64,000 nucleotides of DNA from JAWPMV01 sp038527215 (lineage in GTDB: Bacteria > Bacteroidota > Bacteroidia > J057): the NCBI GenBank assembly GCA_038527215.1, contig JBCBGC010000007.1, positions 55,424 through 119,423 of the forward strand. Reading direction: 5' to 3'. A model generated the notes under the pieces. That model was not told where the DNA came from. It saw nothing but the letters and a program-made list of their open reading frames with translations, and made no database searches. Made by a program: the position numbers and the translations under genes. Shown piece by piece: positions 33,670-43,057 of this stretch. The stretch's first letter is position 1, and each line of letters starts with the position of its first letter.

Positions 33670-33945
33670 ATGTATTTACCTGTTTTTCAGGGATCTGAAA
33701 GCAGGAGCCTTTTCCTCCTGATTTCGGTTAAGGCCGCAAGTAAGAAAGATTTTGTCAGCTAAGCAACCCGGATAAAAAAGTGAACGTCAGAATCGATGGA
33801 GTGTATACCGAACCAAAATCCAGCGTGAATGCAGAAAACTTTGAAGTCGGTCCGGAATTTTCTCTCCCAAGAATCCCCCTACACTTTGAACTTGAAAAGG
33901 GATTCTTTTTCTTTACAGACACTTATTTCCACTCCAAGGGCATGT
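33670..33945. other. Divergent intergenic region fabI / GT2 gene
   Basis: 276 bp with no convincing gene. A small frame starting at 33780 and an N-terminal extension of the GT2 frame from 33829 are open but show no family sequence. It should hold both promoters. A 13-mer TTTTGTCAGCTAA at 33750-33762 recurs at 34750-34762. Confidence 0.35.
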
Positions 33946-34677
33946 ATGGCAAAGTACCTGGTGATTGTACCCACCTATAATGAGAAGGAAAACATAGAGA
34001 ACCTTATCCGGCAAGTCATGGACATTCTGCCGCAGACTCATATGCTCATTGTAGAGGACAATTCTCCAGATGGAACGGCTGATATTGTTAAAGGCTTACA
34101 AAAGGAGACTTTCCCCGAGAGACTTTTCATCCATGAGCGCGGAGGCAAAGAAGGATTAGGGACGGCTTATCTGTTTGGCTTCCAGTGGGCCATCGAACAT
34201 GATTACGATTTCATCTTTGAAATGGATGCCGATTTTAGTCATAACCCCAAAGCCCTGCCTTCCTTGCTCAAAGCCTGTGAAGAAGATGGCCACGACCTGG
34301 CCATTGGTTCCCGCTATGTCAATGGCGTGAACGTGGTCAATTGGCCTATGGGTCGGGTGTTGATGAGTTATTATGCCTCGGCCTACGTCCGGGTCATCAC
34401 CGGCATGTCAATCCGCGACACCACCGCTGGATTTAAGTGTTACCGCAAGGAAGCCTTACAAAAAATCCTGGAGCGACCGGTCAAGTTTGTAGGCTACGCC
34501 TTTCAGATTGAGATGAAATTCCGAGCCTGGAAATATGGCTTCAAGATCAAAGAGGTGCCCATTATTTTCCGGGACCGCACCATGGGTCAATCCAAGATGT
34601 CCAGGGGCATCTTTAAGGAAGCTATTTTTGGGGTAATTCGGATGAAAATCGCTTCCTGGTTCAAAAGCTGGAAATAG
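33946..34677 (+). CDS. Polyprenol monophosphomannose synthase-like GT2
   Basis: 243 residues from the ATG at 33946, where the family sequence begins (MAKYLVIVPTYNEKENI); an earlier ATG at 33829 adds 39 unconserved residues. GT2 motifs: IVEDNSPDGTADIV and the DXD-type MDADFSHNP, the GSRYV strand, and DTTAGFKCY. The family transfers mannose or another hexose from a nucleotide sugar to a polyprenyl phosphate, feeding GT-C enzymes such as the GT39 at 18828. A C-terminal amphipathic helix (about 225-243) but no transmembrane domain is present. Confidence 0.9.
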   Translation: MAKYLVIVPTYNEKENIENLIRQVMDILPQTHMLIVEDNSPDGTADIVKGLQKETFPERLFIHERGGKEGLGTAYLFGFQWAIEHDYDFIFEMDADFSHNPKALPSLLKACEEDGHDLAIGSRYVNGVNVVNWPMGRVLMSYYASAYVRVITGMSIRDTTAGFKCYRKEALQKILERPVKFVGYAFQIEMKFRAWKYGFKIKEVPIIFRDRTMGQSKMSRGIFKEAIFGVIRMKIASWFKSWK

Positions 34678-34734
34678 CCCGATTTTTTTGTGTCCGAATA
34701 AACCTTCCCCTTCCTTGGGTGTCACATAGCTATA

Positions 34735-34756
34735 TGCGTTTACCCGCATTTTTGTC
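34735..34756 (+). terminator. Weak hairpin with T-run after the GT2 gene
   Basis: ATGCG...CGCAT (5-bp stem, 6-nt loop) followed by TTTTT, 58 bp after the stop. Short stem, so only a possible terminator. It lies in the 96-bp gap before the serine hydrolase gene. Confidence 0.4.
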
Positions 34757-34773
34757 AGCTAACCAGCCAAACT

Positions 34774-36075
34774 ATGCGCACCTATTTTTTCCTGCTCTGG
34801 CTCGGGATCATGGCCAGTCATGCCGCCCTGGGTCAATCTCCCTACTACTTCCCGCCCACCGGCTCCGCTCAGTGGGATACCCTTAGCCCCCAGCAATTAG
34901 GATGGTGCGAGGATAGCTTAAACAGCTTGTACGCCTTTTTGGAGGAAAAAAACACCAAAGCCTTTCTGGTCCTGAAAGAAGGGAAAATGGTGATAGAACG
35001 CTATTTCGACGATTTTCAGGCCACTGACAATTGGTACTGGGCTTCCGCAGGTAAATCCCTGGCCGCCTTCCTGGTAGGCATGGCCCAGGATCAACAATTG
35101 TTATCCATCGAAGACAGTGTCTCCCGCTTTCTCGGACAGGGCTGGACTTCCTTACCACCTGCCCAGGAGCGGAATATCAAAATCCGGCACCAAATCACCA
35201 TGACTACGGGGCTGGCGGATACGGTGGACGACTTGAATTGTCTGGACCCTTCCTGCCTGACCTACCAGGCCGAGCCCGGCACGCGCTGGTCTTATCACAA
35301 TGCCCCTTATCGCCTGGTCCAGGATGTGGTAGGTCAAGCCAGCGGGGGCAGCATGCAGAGCTTCACCAAGAGTCAGTTGTTGGACAAAATCGGCATGAAT
35401 GGCCTCTGGTTCAATTACGTTTTTTGGAGTACGCCAAGAAGCATGGCACGTTTTGGGCTGCTATGCCTGAACCAGGGCATCTGGGATCAGGATACCTTAC
35501 TCAAAGACACCGCTTATTTCCAGGCCATGTCGACTTCTTCCCAGCCTCACAACCCTTCTTATGGTTACCTCTGGTGGCTCAACGGCCAGGGACAATATAT
35601 GATTCCCAGTTTGCAGTTTTTGTTTTCGACGGACCTGGTGCCCAGTGCCCCGGCGGATATGTACGCGGGTTTAGGAAAAAATGATCAGAAAGTATATGTG
35701 GTACCCAGCCAGGATTTGGTTGTCGTCCGCATGGGCAATGACGGCGGAGGGAATCTATTTGCCCTGAGTTCTTTTGATGAAAACCTCTGGAGCAAAATGG
35801 CGGGTTTGGCTTGTCAGGCTACCTCGATAGAGGTGGACCTGCCGCTTCTGAGTCTTTACCCCAATCCTGCCAAAGGGGCAATATTTCTCAAAAATCTTCC
35901 ACCGGGTCTGGGACAATATCATATCTATAGCTTGCTCGGGCAAGCGGTAAAAACCGGAGCCCTTCCTCAGGCTGAGATTTCCCTGAGCGGCCTGCAGCCG
36001 GGATGGTATCTGCTGAAAGTGGAGCATGATGGCCTGAAGAGGCCCTGGCAATGGAAAATTCAAGTGAAAGAATGA
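34774..36075 (+). CDS. Secreted beta-lactamase-family serine hydrolase with T9SS tail
   Basis: 433 residues. A signal peptide (to about residue 20) is followed by a beta-lactamase/class C-like serine hydrolase domain (about 30-345). The nucleophile motif SxxK is SAGK (Ser91, Lys94, in WYWASAGKS), the second motif is YHN (174-176), and the third region is AGLGKNDQ, which is not a classical KTG. A T9SS type A sorting domain forms the C-terminus (about 360-433, LYPNPAKGAIFLK, GWYLLKVE). A peptidase, esterase or amidase acting outside the cell is likelier than antibiotic resistance. Confidence 0.88.
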   Translation: MRTYFFLLWLGIMASHAALGQSPYYFPPTGSAQWDTLSPQQLGWCEDSLNSLYAFLEEKNTKAFLVLKEGKMVIERYFDDFQATDNWYWASAGKSLAAFLVGMAQDQQLLSIEDSVSRFLGQGWTSLPPAQERNIKIRHQITMTTGLADTVDDLNCLDPSCLTYQAEPGTRWSYHNAPYRLVQDVVGQASGGSMQSFTKSQLLDKIGMNGLWFNYVFWSTPRSMARFGLLCLNQGIWDQDTLLKDTAYFQAMSTSSQPHNPSYGYLWWLNGQGQYMIPSLQFLFSTDLVPSAPADMYAGLGKNDQKVYVVPSQDLVVVRMGNDGGGNLFALSSFDENLWSKMAGLACQATSIEVDLPLLSLYPNPAKGAIFLKNLPPGLGQYHIYSLLGQAVKTGALPQAEISLSGLQPGWYLLKVEHDGLKRPWQWKIQVKE

Positions 36076-36138
36076 TGATTCCATGCCCCCAGGGTGAGAA
36101 GGGAGTATAGCGAACAATTGCTACCTTTCGGCAAAAAC

Positions 36139-36873
36139 ATGGCTTTTCCCACTTATGCTGGTCCGCTCCCCCGACTGACAACCGAACAGATGATTGAGGT
36201 AGACCGCCTCATGATAGAAGAATATGGCATCCTCCTCATGCAAATGATGGAAAATGCGGGGAGATGCCTGGCCCTCCTGGCTAAGGACCGTTTCCTGCAG
36301 GCTAATCCAACAGGCAAGAAAGTAGTTGTCTTGGCCGGAACCGGGGGAAATGGAGGGGGAGCCATGGTTTGTGCCAGAAGGTTGGCAGCCTGGGGAGCAG
36401 AGGTCTACGTAGCCGTAACCCACGAGGACCGGTTGCGGGAGATTCCCCTACACCAGTTTAACATTCTTAAACAGATGGGCTTAGCCATTCATCAAGGCGT
36501 GGCTCCCTTACCCTCCGACGTGGCCCTGATCATAGACGGCATCATTGGCTATAGTCTGCGTGGCGCGCCCCGCGGCCCCGCAGCCACCTTCATCCAATGG
36601 GCCAATGATCAAGCAGCTCCGGTCCTTTCCCTGGATACACCTTCAGGCATCAGCCTTACGGTAGGAGAAGCCTTTGAGCCCGTGATCAAAGCAGCGGCCA
36701 CCCTCACCCTGGCCCTGCCCAAAGTAGGCCTCTACCAGGAGGAAATGGTCCCCCTCAGAGGAGAATTATATCTAGGGGACATCAGCGTTCCTCCAGCCTT
36801 GTATGCTGAGCCCAGCCTTAAGCTGGCAGTCGCGTCTTTTTTCCACCTATCTGACGTATTAAGAATAGCATAG
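36139..36873 (+). CDS. nnrE: NAD(P)H-hydrate epimerase (YjeF N-terminal domain)
   Basis: 244 residues from the ATG at 36139; a GTG at 36094 would add 15 residues without family likeness. The YjeF_N features are present: LTTEQMIEVDRLMIEEYGI, LMQMMENAGR, the phosphate loop VLAGTGGNGGGAMVCARRL, and DGIIGYSLRG with LDTPSGI. The enzyme epimerises damaged R-NAD(P)HX to the S form for repair. The kinase-like dehydratase (NnrD) half is absent here, so it must be encoded elsewhere. Convergent with the TonB receptor. Confidence 0.85.
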   Translation: MAFPTYAGPLPRLTTEQMIEVDRLMIEEYGILLMQMMENAGRCLALLAKDRFLQANPTGKKVVVLAGTGGNGGGAMVCARRLAAWGAEVYVAVTHEDRLREIPLHQFNILKQMGLAIHQGVAPLPSDVALIIDGIIGYSLRGAPRGPAATFIQWANDQAAPVLSLDTPSGISLTVGEAFEPVIKAAATLTLALPKVGLYQEEMVPLRGELYLGDISVPPALYAEPSLKLAVASFFHLSDVLRIA

Positions 36874-36902
36874 CCCGGATAAGACGAACTCATCCGGGCT
36901 AT
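36870..36902. terminator. Bidirectional 11-bp hairpin containing the nnrE stop codon
   Basis: ATAGCCCGGAT (36870-36880) pairs perfectly with ATCCGGGCTAT (36892-36902), with an 11-nt loop. The TAG stop of the rightward gene is 36871-36873, inside the left arm. No strong T-run follows on either side, so it is a shared terminator or mRNA-end stem for the convergent pair. Confidence 0.6.
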
Positions 36903-36923
36903 GAATATATGGGTTTACGCTGG

Positions 36924-39900
36924 TTAGAAGATGTAGCGCACACCGAACTGAGAAGCCCAGCGGCCTGACTGAATACCAGAGTTCAACAAGGTCCATGGAT
37001 CGCCTGAAGGCGTTTCGAAAGAGAAGGTAGGCACAGTAGTATCATTACCCAGATCATCTTTCTGGAATCCAACAAAGCGGATCAAATCAAAGTTGCCACG
37101 GTTCCCTACGAAGTAACGGCCTCCCCAGCTGGAATTGAGCAGGTTAGCCACGTTGAATACGTCAAAGGTAAACTGTAAGGTGTGGTTTCTGCCATTTCCA
37201 GCCTTGATCATCACATCCTGGATCAGTTTCAGGTCGAAGATATGCTCAAAAGGCGTACGGAGGTGGTTCCGCTCAAAGTACTTACCCCGACGGCTCCGCA
37301 GATAAGGATCAGCTTCGATGAAGGCATTGAGGTCAGCCCACTGAGTAGCGGCCGTAGAAGGATCAGCAAATACGATTTCAGAAGCATCTTTTGGCACGTA
37401 AATCAGGGTAACGTGCTGCTGGTCGTCTTCATTGGTCAATTGCTCTCCGTTTCCATATACATAAGAGAATGGCTGGCCATCCTGACCATTATAGAAGATA
37501 GAGATCGTGGTAGCGAAATTGCCTCCACCGTACTCAAAGCGCTTGTTCAGGAAACCACTGATCCGGGAACCCGCATCAAAAATGGTCCGGGTGGTGGTGG
37601 CGTTGTTTCTACCATTGATAGATTGGTTTTCACGCCAGTTGGTAGAATTGATGAAACCAAAGCCATCAAATACTGCCTCGGCACGGGTAAAAGAGTAAGC
37701 AATGCTACCGCCCCAGTTATTTTTCATGGGACGCTTAAGCTGGACAGTACCATTATAGGTGTAACCAGCGTTCGTATTGCTCACCAGGGTAATCCGCCCG
37801 TAGGTAGGATCAATCCGGTCAGAGAAGTTGAAGATCGGACGATTATCCGCTCCGGCACCGGTCAGGGTAGCAGCAGAAGGCTTGAGGTTAACATTCTGAA
37901 TAAAGATATCATTGAGGGTTTTAGAGTACATCCCTTCCACCGTCATGATCAGTCCACCAGGTAATTTTCTATCCAGCGCAATACTTCCTCTGGCAATTTG
38001 GGGGTATTTGAAATCAGCTGCGAACAGGTCTACATCCCCGGAAGGGCTGCTTAGGTTCACAAAGTTCCGCCAATCATCCGGGCTGGTGGCGAACTCAGGC
38101 ATATTGCCCAGGAATCCTGCACGGAAAACAAAGCTGGAGTTCAGGCCATTCCGGATGAACATACCACCGGGCCATACCCATGGCACACGAGAGGTGAAGA
38201 CACCGCCTCCTCCACGAATCTGCGTCTTTTGGTTTCCACCTACGTCCCAGTTGAAACCAAGGCGAGGGGCGATCAGGAATTGAGTCTGAGGTACGCGGCT
38301 GGCTTTTGCTCCTTTCAGGTTGTACCCAGCTCCCTCAATCAAAGGAATGGTCAGATCATTGAAAATCTGATTGTTCAATGGAGGATCTTCCAGGAATACC
38401 GGAATATCTACCCGGGCGCCTACTGTCAATTTGAAAGTAGGGGCAATCTGCCACTCATCCTGGATATATCCGGAAGCCTGTAGGGCAGAAAAGGTCGGGC
38501 CGAGGTTGTTGGCCGCGTCCCCAAATCTCACGCCCAAGGCATCGCCAGGGGTCGTAGGCAGCTCATGACCAAAGAGGAATACATCTCCGAGGTCTCCATC
38601 GAGGAATTTTTGCAATCCAGTGCGTACCAGGTTACCATTGGCATCCAGGTCGTTATTGTACTGGTAACGAGGAGTGGAGAAAATGGTGAAAAGGTTCTGA
38701 ATCCGGAAAAATTCATTGTGGGTACCCACCGTCAGAGAGTGAGCTCCGAGGTTGATGGTCAGGTTGTCCGTCAGGGTGAATACATCCTGAAATACAATGT
38801 TGGAGTAAGAGAAGTTATCCGTCCCGAATACTACCTGCGCATCACCATCCTGCGCAATCACTTGCGGGAAAGGATCGCCTAATACGTCGCGGTCATCTCT
38901 TACCGTCGTAGCCCCAATGATCAGGTCGTTGAAAATACGCTTAGACAGGGTGCTCTTCAGTTCCAAAGCAGTGGAATTGGTAACGGAGGGGAAGTAAACT
39001 CCGGAATTGAAAAAGTAGATATTCCGGTTGTCAGGACGAGGTCCATCTCTTTCCACCCCGCGCACGTAGCTATGGCGAAGGGTCAGTTTATGGTTGAGGT
39101 TGATATTCCAATTCAGCTTGGCCAGGATTTTTTCCCCTTCCCGGGTAGAAGTATTGTTCAGGTATCCACCGGGATCATATCCATAGCGGCTGTCCAGGAA
39201 GTTTTCCAGTTCGGTCAGCTTCACTTCATCGGCCAGTCCCTGATATCCATCAAAGGAGAAAGGCTTGGGCTCTTCATCCCGCTGTAATTCTACATTGACG
39301 AAGAAAAAGAGTTTATCCTTCACGATAGGCCCACCTACCCGGAATCCGTAGGTACGAGCGGAGAAGGGATCCAGGCGGGTCCGGTCCTCATTATCTATGT
39401 CTCCCGGGGTTCTTCCAGAAAGTTGTTCATTCCGGGAAAAGTAATAGGCAGAGGCTTCCAGGGTGTTGGTCCCTGAGCGGGTAACCGCATTGACCCCACC
39501 ACCGGCAAAACCACCAAGTTTTACGTCATACGGAGCGAGTACTACCTGAATTTGCTCCAGGGCATCAGGGCTAATGGGAGTAATCCCGGCTTGTCCACCA
39601 TTGGTACCGGTATTGGCCAACCCAAACACATCATTGTTCACCGCACCGTCGATGAAAATGGAGTTGTAACGGTTGTTGATACCAGAAAGGGAAATCCCTC
39701 CGTTGGTGAGGTTTGCCTGAGGCGTAAGGCGCCCGAAATCCTGAAGGAAATCCCGGTTTACCGTGGGAAGGGTATTGATTTCATCCTTGCCAATGTAGGT
39801 TTCGGCTCCGGTCCGGTTTCCGTCGAAGACCTCTCCTACCCCAGCAGTAATCAATATTTCTTCCGTGCTGATTTCCCGGGTCATATTTACATCCAACTGA

Positions 39901-40214
39901 AAGGCCTGTCCCAGGGTGAGAAAGATACCTTCCTGTTCGGAGTCGCTGTAGCCGGAAAAAGTAATTTTCACGGTATAGGGTCCACCCACCCGGAGGTTGG
40001 GAATCCTAAAGAATCCAGCGTCATTAGAAAAAGCGCCATCTACCGTTCCGGTAGGGGTATGGGTCGCCATGACCGTAGCCCCCACAACAGGTTTGCCGGC
40101 ATCATCCAGGATTCGCCCGTTCATACTCGAACCGGTCGTACCCTGGCTCATTCCGACTTGCCAATGCAGCAGGAATAGCGCGCATACAGAAAAAAGGAGT
40201 CGTACATGCTTCAT
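36924..40214 (-). CDS. Oar-like TonB-dependent outer-membrane receptor
   Basis: 1096 residues. Signal peptide (to about residue 24, VGMSQ), carboxypeptidase-regulatory-like domain (about 28-118, MNGRILDDAGKPVVGATV), plug (about 125-260, including INTLPTVNRDFLQDFGRL and GVNAVTRSGTN), then a very long beta-barrel ending in QFGVRYIF with a terminal Phe. The sequence fits the Oar-type family rather than SusC. It is the last gene of a leftward unit with a secreted adenosine deaminase and a NUP lipoprotein, 51 bp after the latter, so nucleoside, base or peptide import is inferred. Confidence 0.92.
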   Translation of the reverse strand: MKHVRLLFSVCALFLLHWQVGMSQGTTGSSMNGRILDDAGKPVVGATVMATHTPTGTVDGAFSNDAGFFRIPNLRVGGPYTVKITFSGYSDSEQEGIFLTLGQAFQLDVNMTREISTEEILITAGVGEVFDGNRTGAETYIGKDEINTLPTVNRDFLQDFGRLTPQANLTNGGISLSGINNRYNSIFIDGAVNNDVFGLANTGTNGGQAGITPISPDALEQIQVVLAPYDVKLGGFAGGGVNAVTRSGTNTLEASAYYFSRNEQLSGRTPGDIDNEDRTRLDPFSARTYGFRVGGPIVKDKLFFFVNVELQRDEEPKPFSFDGYQGLADEVKLTELENFLDSRYGYDPGGYLNNTSTREGEKILAKLNWNINLNHKLTLRHSYVRGVERDGPRPDNRNIYFFNSGVYFPSVTNSTALELKSTLSKRIFNDLIIGATTVRDDRDVLGDPFPQVIAQDGDAQVVFGTDNFSYSNIVFQDVFTLTDNLTINLGAHSLTVGTHNEFFRIQNLFTIFSTPRYQYNNDLDANGNLVRTGLQKFLDGDLGDVFLFGHELPTTPGDALGVRFGDAANNLGPTFSALQASGYIQDEWQIAPTFKLTVGARVDIPVFLEDPPLNNQIFNDLTIPLIEGAGYNLKGAKASRVPQTQFLIAPRLGFNWDVGGNQKTQIRGGGGVFTSRVPWVWPGGMFIRNGLNSSFVFRAGFLGNMPEFATSPDDWRNFVNLSSPSGDVDLFAADFKYPQIARGSIALDRKLPGGLIMTVEGMYSKTLNDIFIQNVNLKPSAATLTGAGADNRPIFNFSDRIDPTYGRITLVSNTNAGYTYNGTVQLKRPMKNNWGGSIAYSFTRAEAVFDGFGFINSTNWRENQSINGRNNATTTRTIFDAGSRISGFLNKRFEYGGGNFATTISIFYNGQDGQPFSYVYGNGEQLTNEDDQQHVTLIYVPKDASEIVFADPSTAATQWADLNAFIEADPYLRSRRGKYFERNHLRTPFEHIFDLKLIQDVMIKAGNGRNHTLQFTFDVFNVANLLNSSWGGRYFVGNRGNFDLIRFVGFQKDDLGNDTTVPTFSFETPSGDPWTLLNSGIQSGRWASQFGVRYIF

Positions 40215-40265
40215 ATTAAGACGATTGAAGTAAAACCTTGCGTTGTTTCGTTAATATCCAGTTGT

Positions 40266-41345
40266 TTATTTTCCAATGCCTGGCAGCGTGACGCTATAGG
40301 CATCCCAGTTCGTAATTAAGCTATCCACTACCACATTGGCTACATTATAAGCAGCTTCCAGCGAAGCCAGGTAACCTGAATAGCCTTTCCCAATCAGTTT
40401 CTCCCCACTCAAACTCTGAGCAGCGGTAATTCCCGGAAACTGCATGGTATAATTGCTTCCCGTGCGCAGCACCAATACCCGCTCCACATCTACCTTATCT
40501 GCTTTATCCAGTTGTTCCAGCGCCTGAAGCGTCCCGGTATCCTCCATGCCCGACATCACAAAGTTTCCTTTGCCGTGGCTCCAGTAGGCGGTCCATTCAT
40601 TGGCCCACTGATTAAGGAGCTTGCCGTGCCAGAACGTGCTGGCAGAAAGATGGTCGCCCTTCAGCACAAAAGGAGGCTTTTGGGCAGCCTCAAAGCCCTC
40701 ATATTTCGCGCGAAAGCGCGCAATTCGATCATTGTCTTTGAGCTCCATATCCTTGGTAAGCCCGTATGCCCAATCCACCAGACCAGCGTTTAATTCATAC
40801 ACGGCCCCTTCGCTATTTTCAGGAATAGGTTTCTCATAGGGCTTGGATAAACGGAGCGGAATAAAGCCCGTTTCCCAGGATTCAGGAATCTCCCGGGCAT
40901 CGATTTCGTGCCCCAGGTCCCCGTCCACCAGGTAAGTAGCCCATGCAGCAGACCCAATTGAAGCGTCTTCTGGATCTACCCCGGCAATCCCTGAGATAAT
41001 CCAGTAAGCATTCGATAGATCAAACCTTGGATCCATGCCCAAGGCCATGACGGAAGCAGCAGCCTTAGCGGTACCAATGCCCGTCAGCAATCCCAACATC
41101 CCTTTCTGCCGGTTGTACCCCAGGTCATGTACCCCTTGTGGAAAAGGGAAGGACTCATCGTAAGGGATTCGTTCATTCCAGTACTGGAACTCTCCAGGCA
41201 TGTCTCCTGCATCATCGCCCAGTTCGAACATATTGACCACTACCACCTTGATGGGGATTGGGCCGTTTAGGGCTTCGGTAGACCCGCAACCGCTGATCAA
41301 ACACAAAAGGACAGAGCTAGTAAGCAGGGAGAGGAATTTTTTCAT
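40266..41345 (-). CDS. Purine nucleoside permease (NUP) family lipoprotein, nucleoside phosphorylase-like
   Basis: 359 residues. The N-terminus MKKFLSLLTSSVLLCLISGC has a lipobox with Cys20. The body matches the NUP family: IKVVVVNMFELGDD, GLLTGIGTAKAAASVMALG, YWIISGIAGVDPEDASIGS, and VMSGMEDTGTLQAL. Despite the name permease, the fold is that of nucleoside phosphorylases and there are no transmembrane helices; a periplasmic nucleoside-cleaving or binding role is more likely. It lies 33 bp after the adenosine deaminase gene and 51 bp before the TonB receptor gene. Confidence 0.85.
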   Translation of the reverse strand: MKKFLSLLTSSVLLCLISGCGSTEALNGPIPIKVVVVNMFELGDDAGDMPGEFQYWNERIPYDESFPFPQGVHDLGYNRQKGMLGLLTGIGTAKAAASVMALGMDPRFDLSNAYWIISGIAGVDPEDASIGSAAWATYLVDGDLGHEIDAREIPESWETGFIPLRLSKPYEKPIPENSEGAVYELNAGLVDWAYGLTKDMELKDNDRIARFRAKYEGFEAAQKPPFVLKGDHLSASTFWHGKLLNQWANEWTAYWSHGKGNFVMSGMEDTGTLQALEQLDKADKVDVERVLVLRTGSNYTMQFPGITAAQSLSGEKLIGKGYSGYLASLEAAYNVANVVVDSLITNWDAYSVTLPGIGK

Positions 41346-41378
41346 AAGAAATCTCTTAGTCTGGAGGATGTTATCAGG

Positions 41379-42944
41379 TTAAGGGATGATTGGTAAATTT
41401 TCGTTGGCGGCGGTTACAAAAGCGGCCCATTCTTTTTCCCAATATGCCAGAGCACTTGCTTTGGCTTCTGAAGGCAGCGCACTATAAGTAAGGGAGTTTT
41501 TGACCAATTGTTTGAGTTTGGGGAGATCCAGTTCCCAGGCCATGAAGACCGACCAGAAGTCATAGGCTAGCCCATCATAGTTAAAAATCAGCGGATCATC
41601 AGAGCTGATAGATATGGGAACACCTTGTGCGAGACAGTAGCTACCTGGATGAATGCGGAGGTCTCGCACATAGCCGAGAATCTGATTGCTCAGGGGGCTG
41701 ATTTCCAAACAAATATCCTTTTCAATGATCTCATCTACCAGGCTGGGAAAGCGGATTAAGTTAAAGCCATGCCCGATTCTTTTTACCGGGAGCAGAGAAA
41801 GATCGTAAAGGTTGTCCAGGCTGGTCCAATCAGATTCTCCCCCATGCATGAAGAAAGGCATTTCTACCCCATATTCTTTTTCCAGAGAGTCCAGACTTAA
41901 CCACACATCCAGAAAATACTGAGTAGCTCGACCTGCATCTTCTTCGGCAACCAAATCAAACCCCCGGATGACCTCCGGATACTTTTGCTTGAGCTCAAAG
42001 GCCTGCACCAATTCTTTTCGAATGGTGGCTGCATCGAAAAAGCGTAAGCTCGTATAGATCAGGTTCGCACTAAAATGCGGGCTTTTTTCCTGCACTTCGG
42101 CTACCACTTCCTGAAACCACCGAATAGAGGAGTCTGGGTTAAAATAGCCGGGTTCATGCTCCAGGTCATAAGGCGTAAAAACATAGGTCTTCCGCAGTTC
42201 TACGTGCTGGATACCGGTGGCCACCATCGATTCAAAGGCATGGCGATAAAAAGCCTTGATCATAGGCGCATAAAAAACGAAGCCCGCCAACCGCTGAAAT
42301 CTTTCTTCAAATACCTTCCAATGGTCTACAGCCGGAGCAGTCACCCATTCATCGAAGGTAAGCCAGTGCACGATCGAATCCCGCAGGGCCGGAAGCTGTT
42401 GCTGCAGTTGCCTGGCCGGAACAAATCCTGCCGCTGCTTCTCCTTCCTTAAAAAAGCGAATTTCTCCCCTAACGTGTGTTTCATCAAAGCCTTCCCAGCT
42501 TACATAACAATCATCCGCTTCCAGGACCTGCTCTGCAATCCAATCCGCACTACCCATGGCAGGGGGATGCACGTGCAAAAGGGCTCCTTTGGGCATAGCC
42601 CGGAAAAAGGAAAACAAGGGACTCGCTTCGATTTTGGATTTGGCCCGATAGAAATGATTGGCAGGAGGAAAATCATGGGCTGCCTTGTAGGCATCATTTT
42701 CTCTTTTCCTTAGCGCCACCAACTTCTCATTGAGGGCTTGCTCAATCGGACTCAGCTTGAGATTACCCGATTGGTAGGCTGCCTGGTCGGCTTTGACCAG
42801 GGCATCGCGCGCTTCAAGGTAGGTAGAACGGGACGTTAGGACTTCATCCCCATATTTTGGGGAGTCTCCAGGAGAGGCCGTAGGGCCATCACAAGCCTGA
42901 AGAACGAAAAGGAAGATTAAGAGGCTAAAAAGAACCTCTTTCAT
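41379..42944 (-). CDS. Secreted adenosine deaminase-family lipoprotein
   Basis: 521 residues from the ATG at 42944, which gives a lipobox (MKEVLFSLLIFLFVLQAC, Cys18); an in-frame ATG at 43019 would mask it. The ADA/ADGF metal-site motifs are LLHVHPPAMGS (two His), FMHGGESD, GHGFNL, EISPLSNQILG and SISSDDPLIF with the paired Asp. Enzymes of this type deaminate adenosine to inosine; the ADGF-like N-terminal helical region (about 25-100) is also present. First gene of the leftward purine-like locus. Confidence 0.88.
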   Translation of the reverse strand: MKEVLFSLLIFLFVLQACDGPTASPGDSPKYGDEVLTSRSTYLEARDALVKADQAAYQSGNLKLSPIEQALNEKLVALRKRENDAYKAAHDFPPANHFYRAKSKIEASPLFSFFRAMPKGALLHVHPPAMGSADWIAEQVLEADDCYVSWEGFDETHVRGEIRFFKEGEAAAGFVPARQLQQQLPALRDSIVHWLTFDEWVTAPAVDHWKVFEERFQRLAGFVFYAPMIKAFYRHAFESMVATGIQHVELRKTYVFTPYDLEHEPGYFNPDSSIRWFQEVVAEVQEKSPHFSANLIYTSLRFFDAATIRKELVQAFELKQKYPEVIRGFDLVAEEDAGRATQYFLDVWLSLDSLEKEYGVEMPFFMHGGESDWTSLDNLYDLSLLPVKRIGHGFNLIRFPSLVDEIIEKDICLEISPLSNQILGYVRDLRIHPGSYCLAQGVPISISSDDPLIFNYDGLAYDFWSVFMAWELDLPKLKQLVKNSLTYSALPSEAKASALAYWEKEWAAFVTAANENLPIIP

Positions 42945-43057
42945 AGTAGCATGAGTTTCATGCCGGTCGTCCGACGGTAAATGATTGTGCAAATAATCAT
43001 TTTTTATCCCGCTTGTCAAAATTTCATGTATTTTTTACACTTGATCTCAGCTTTCTT

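Noticed and set aside
33750..34762. 13-mer TTTTGTCAGCTAA at 33750 and again at 34750
   Set aside because: About this many 13-mer coincidences are expected by chance in 64 kb; the 1000-bp spacing has no evident meaning, and a third site at 28967 shares only TTTTGTCAG.
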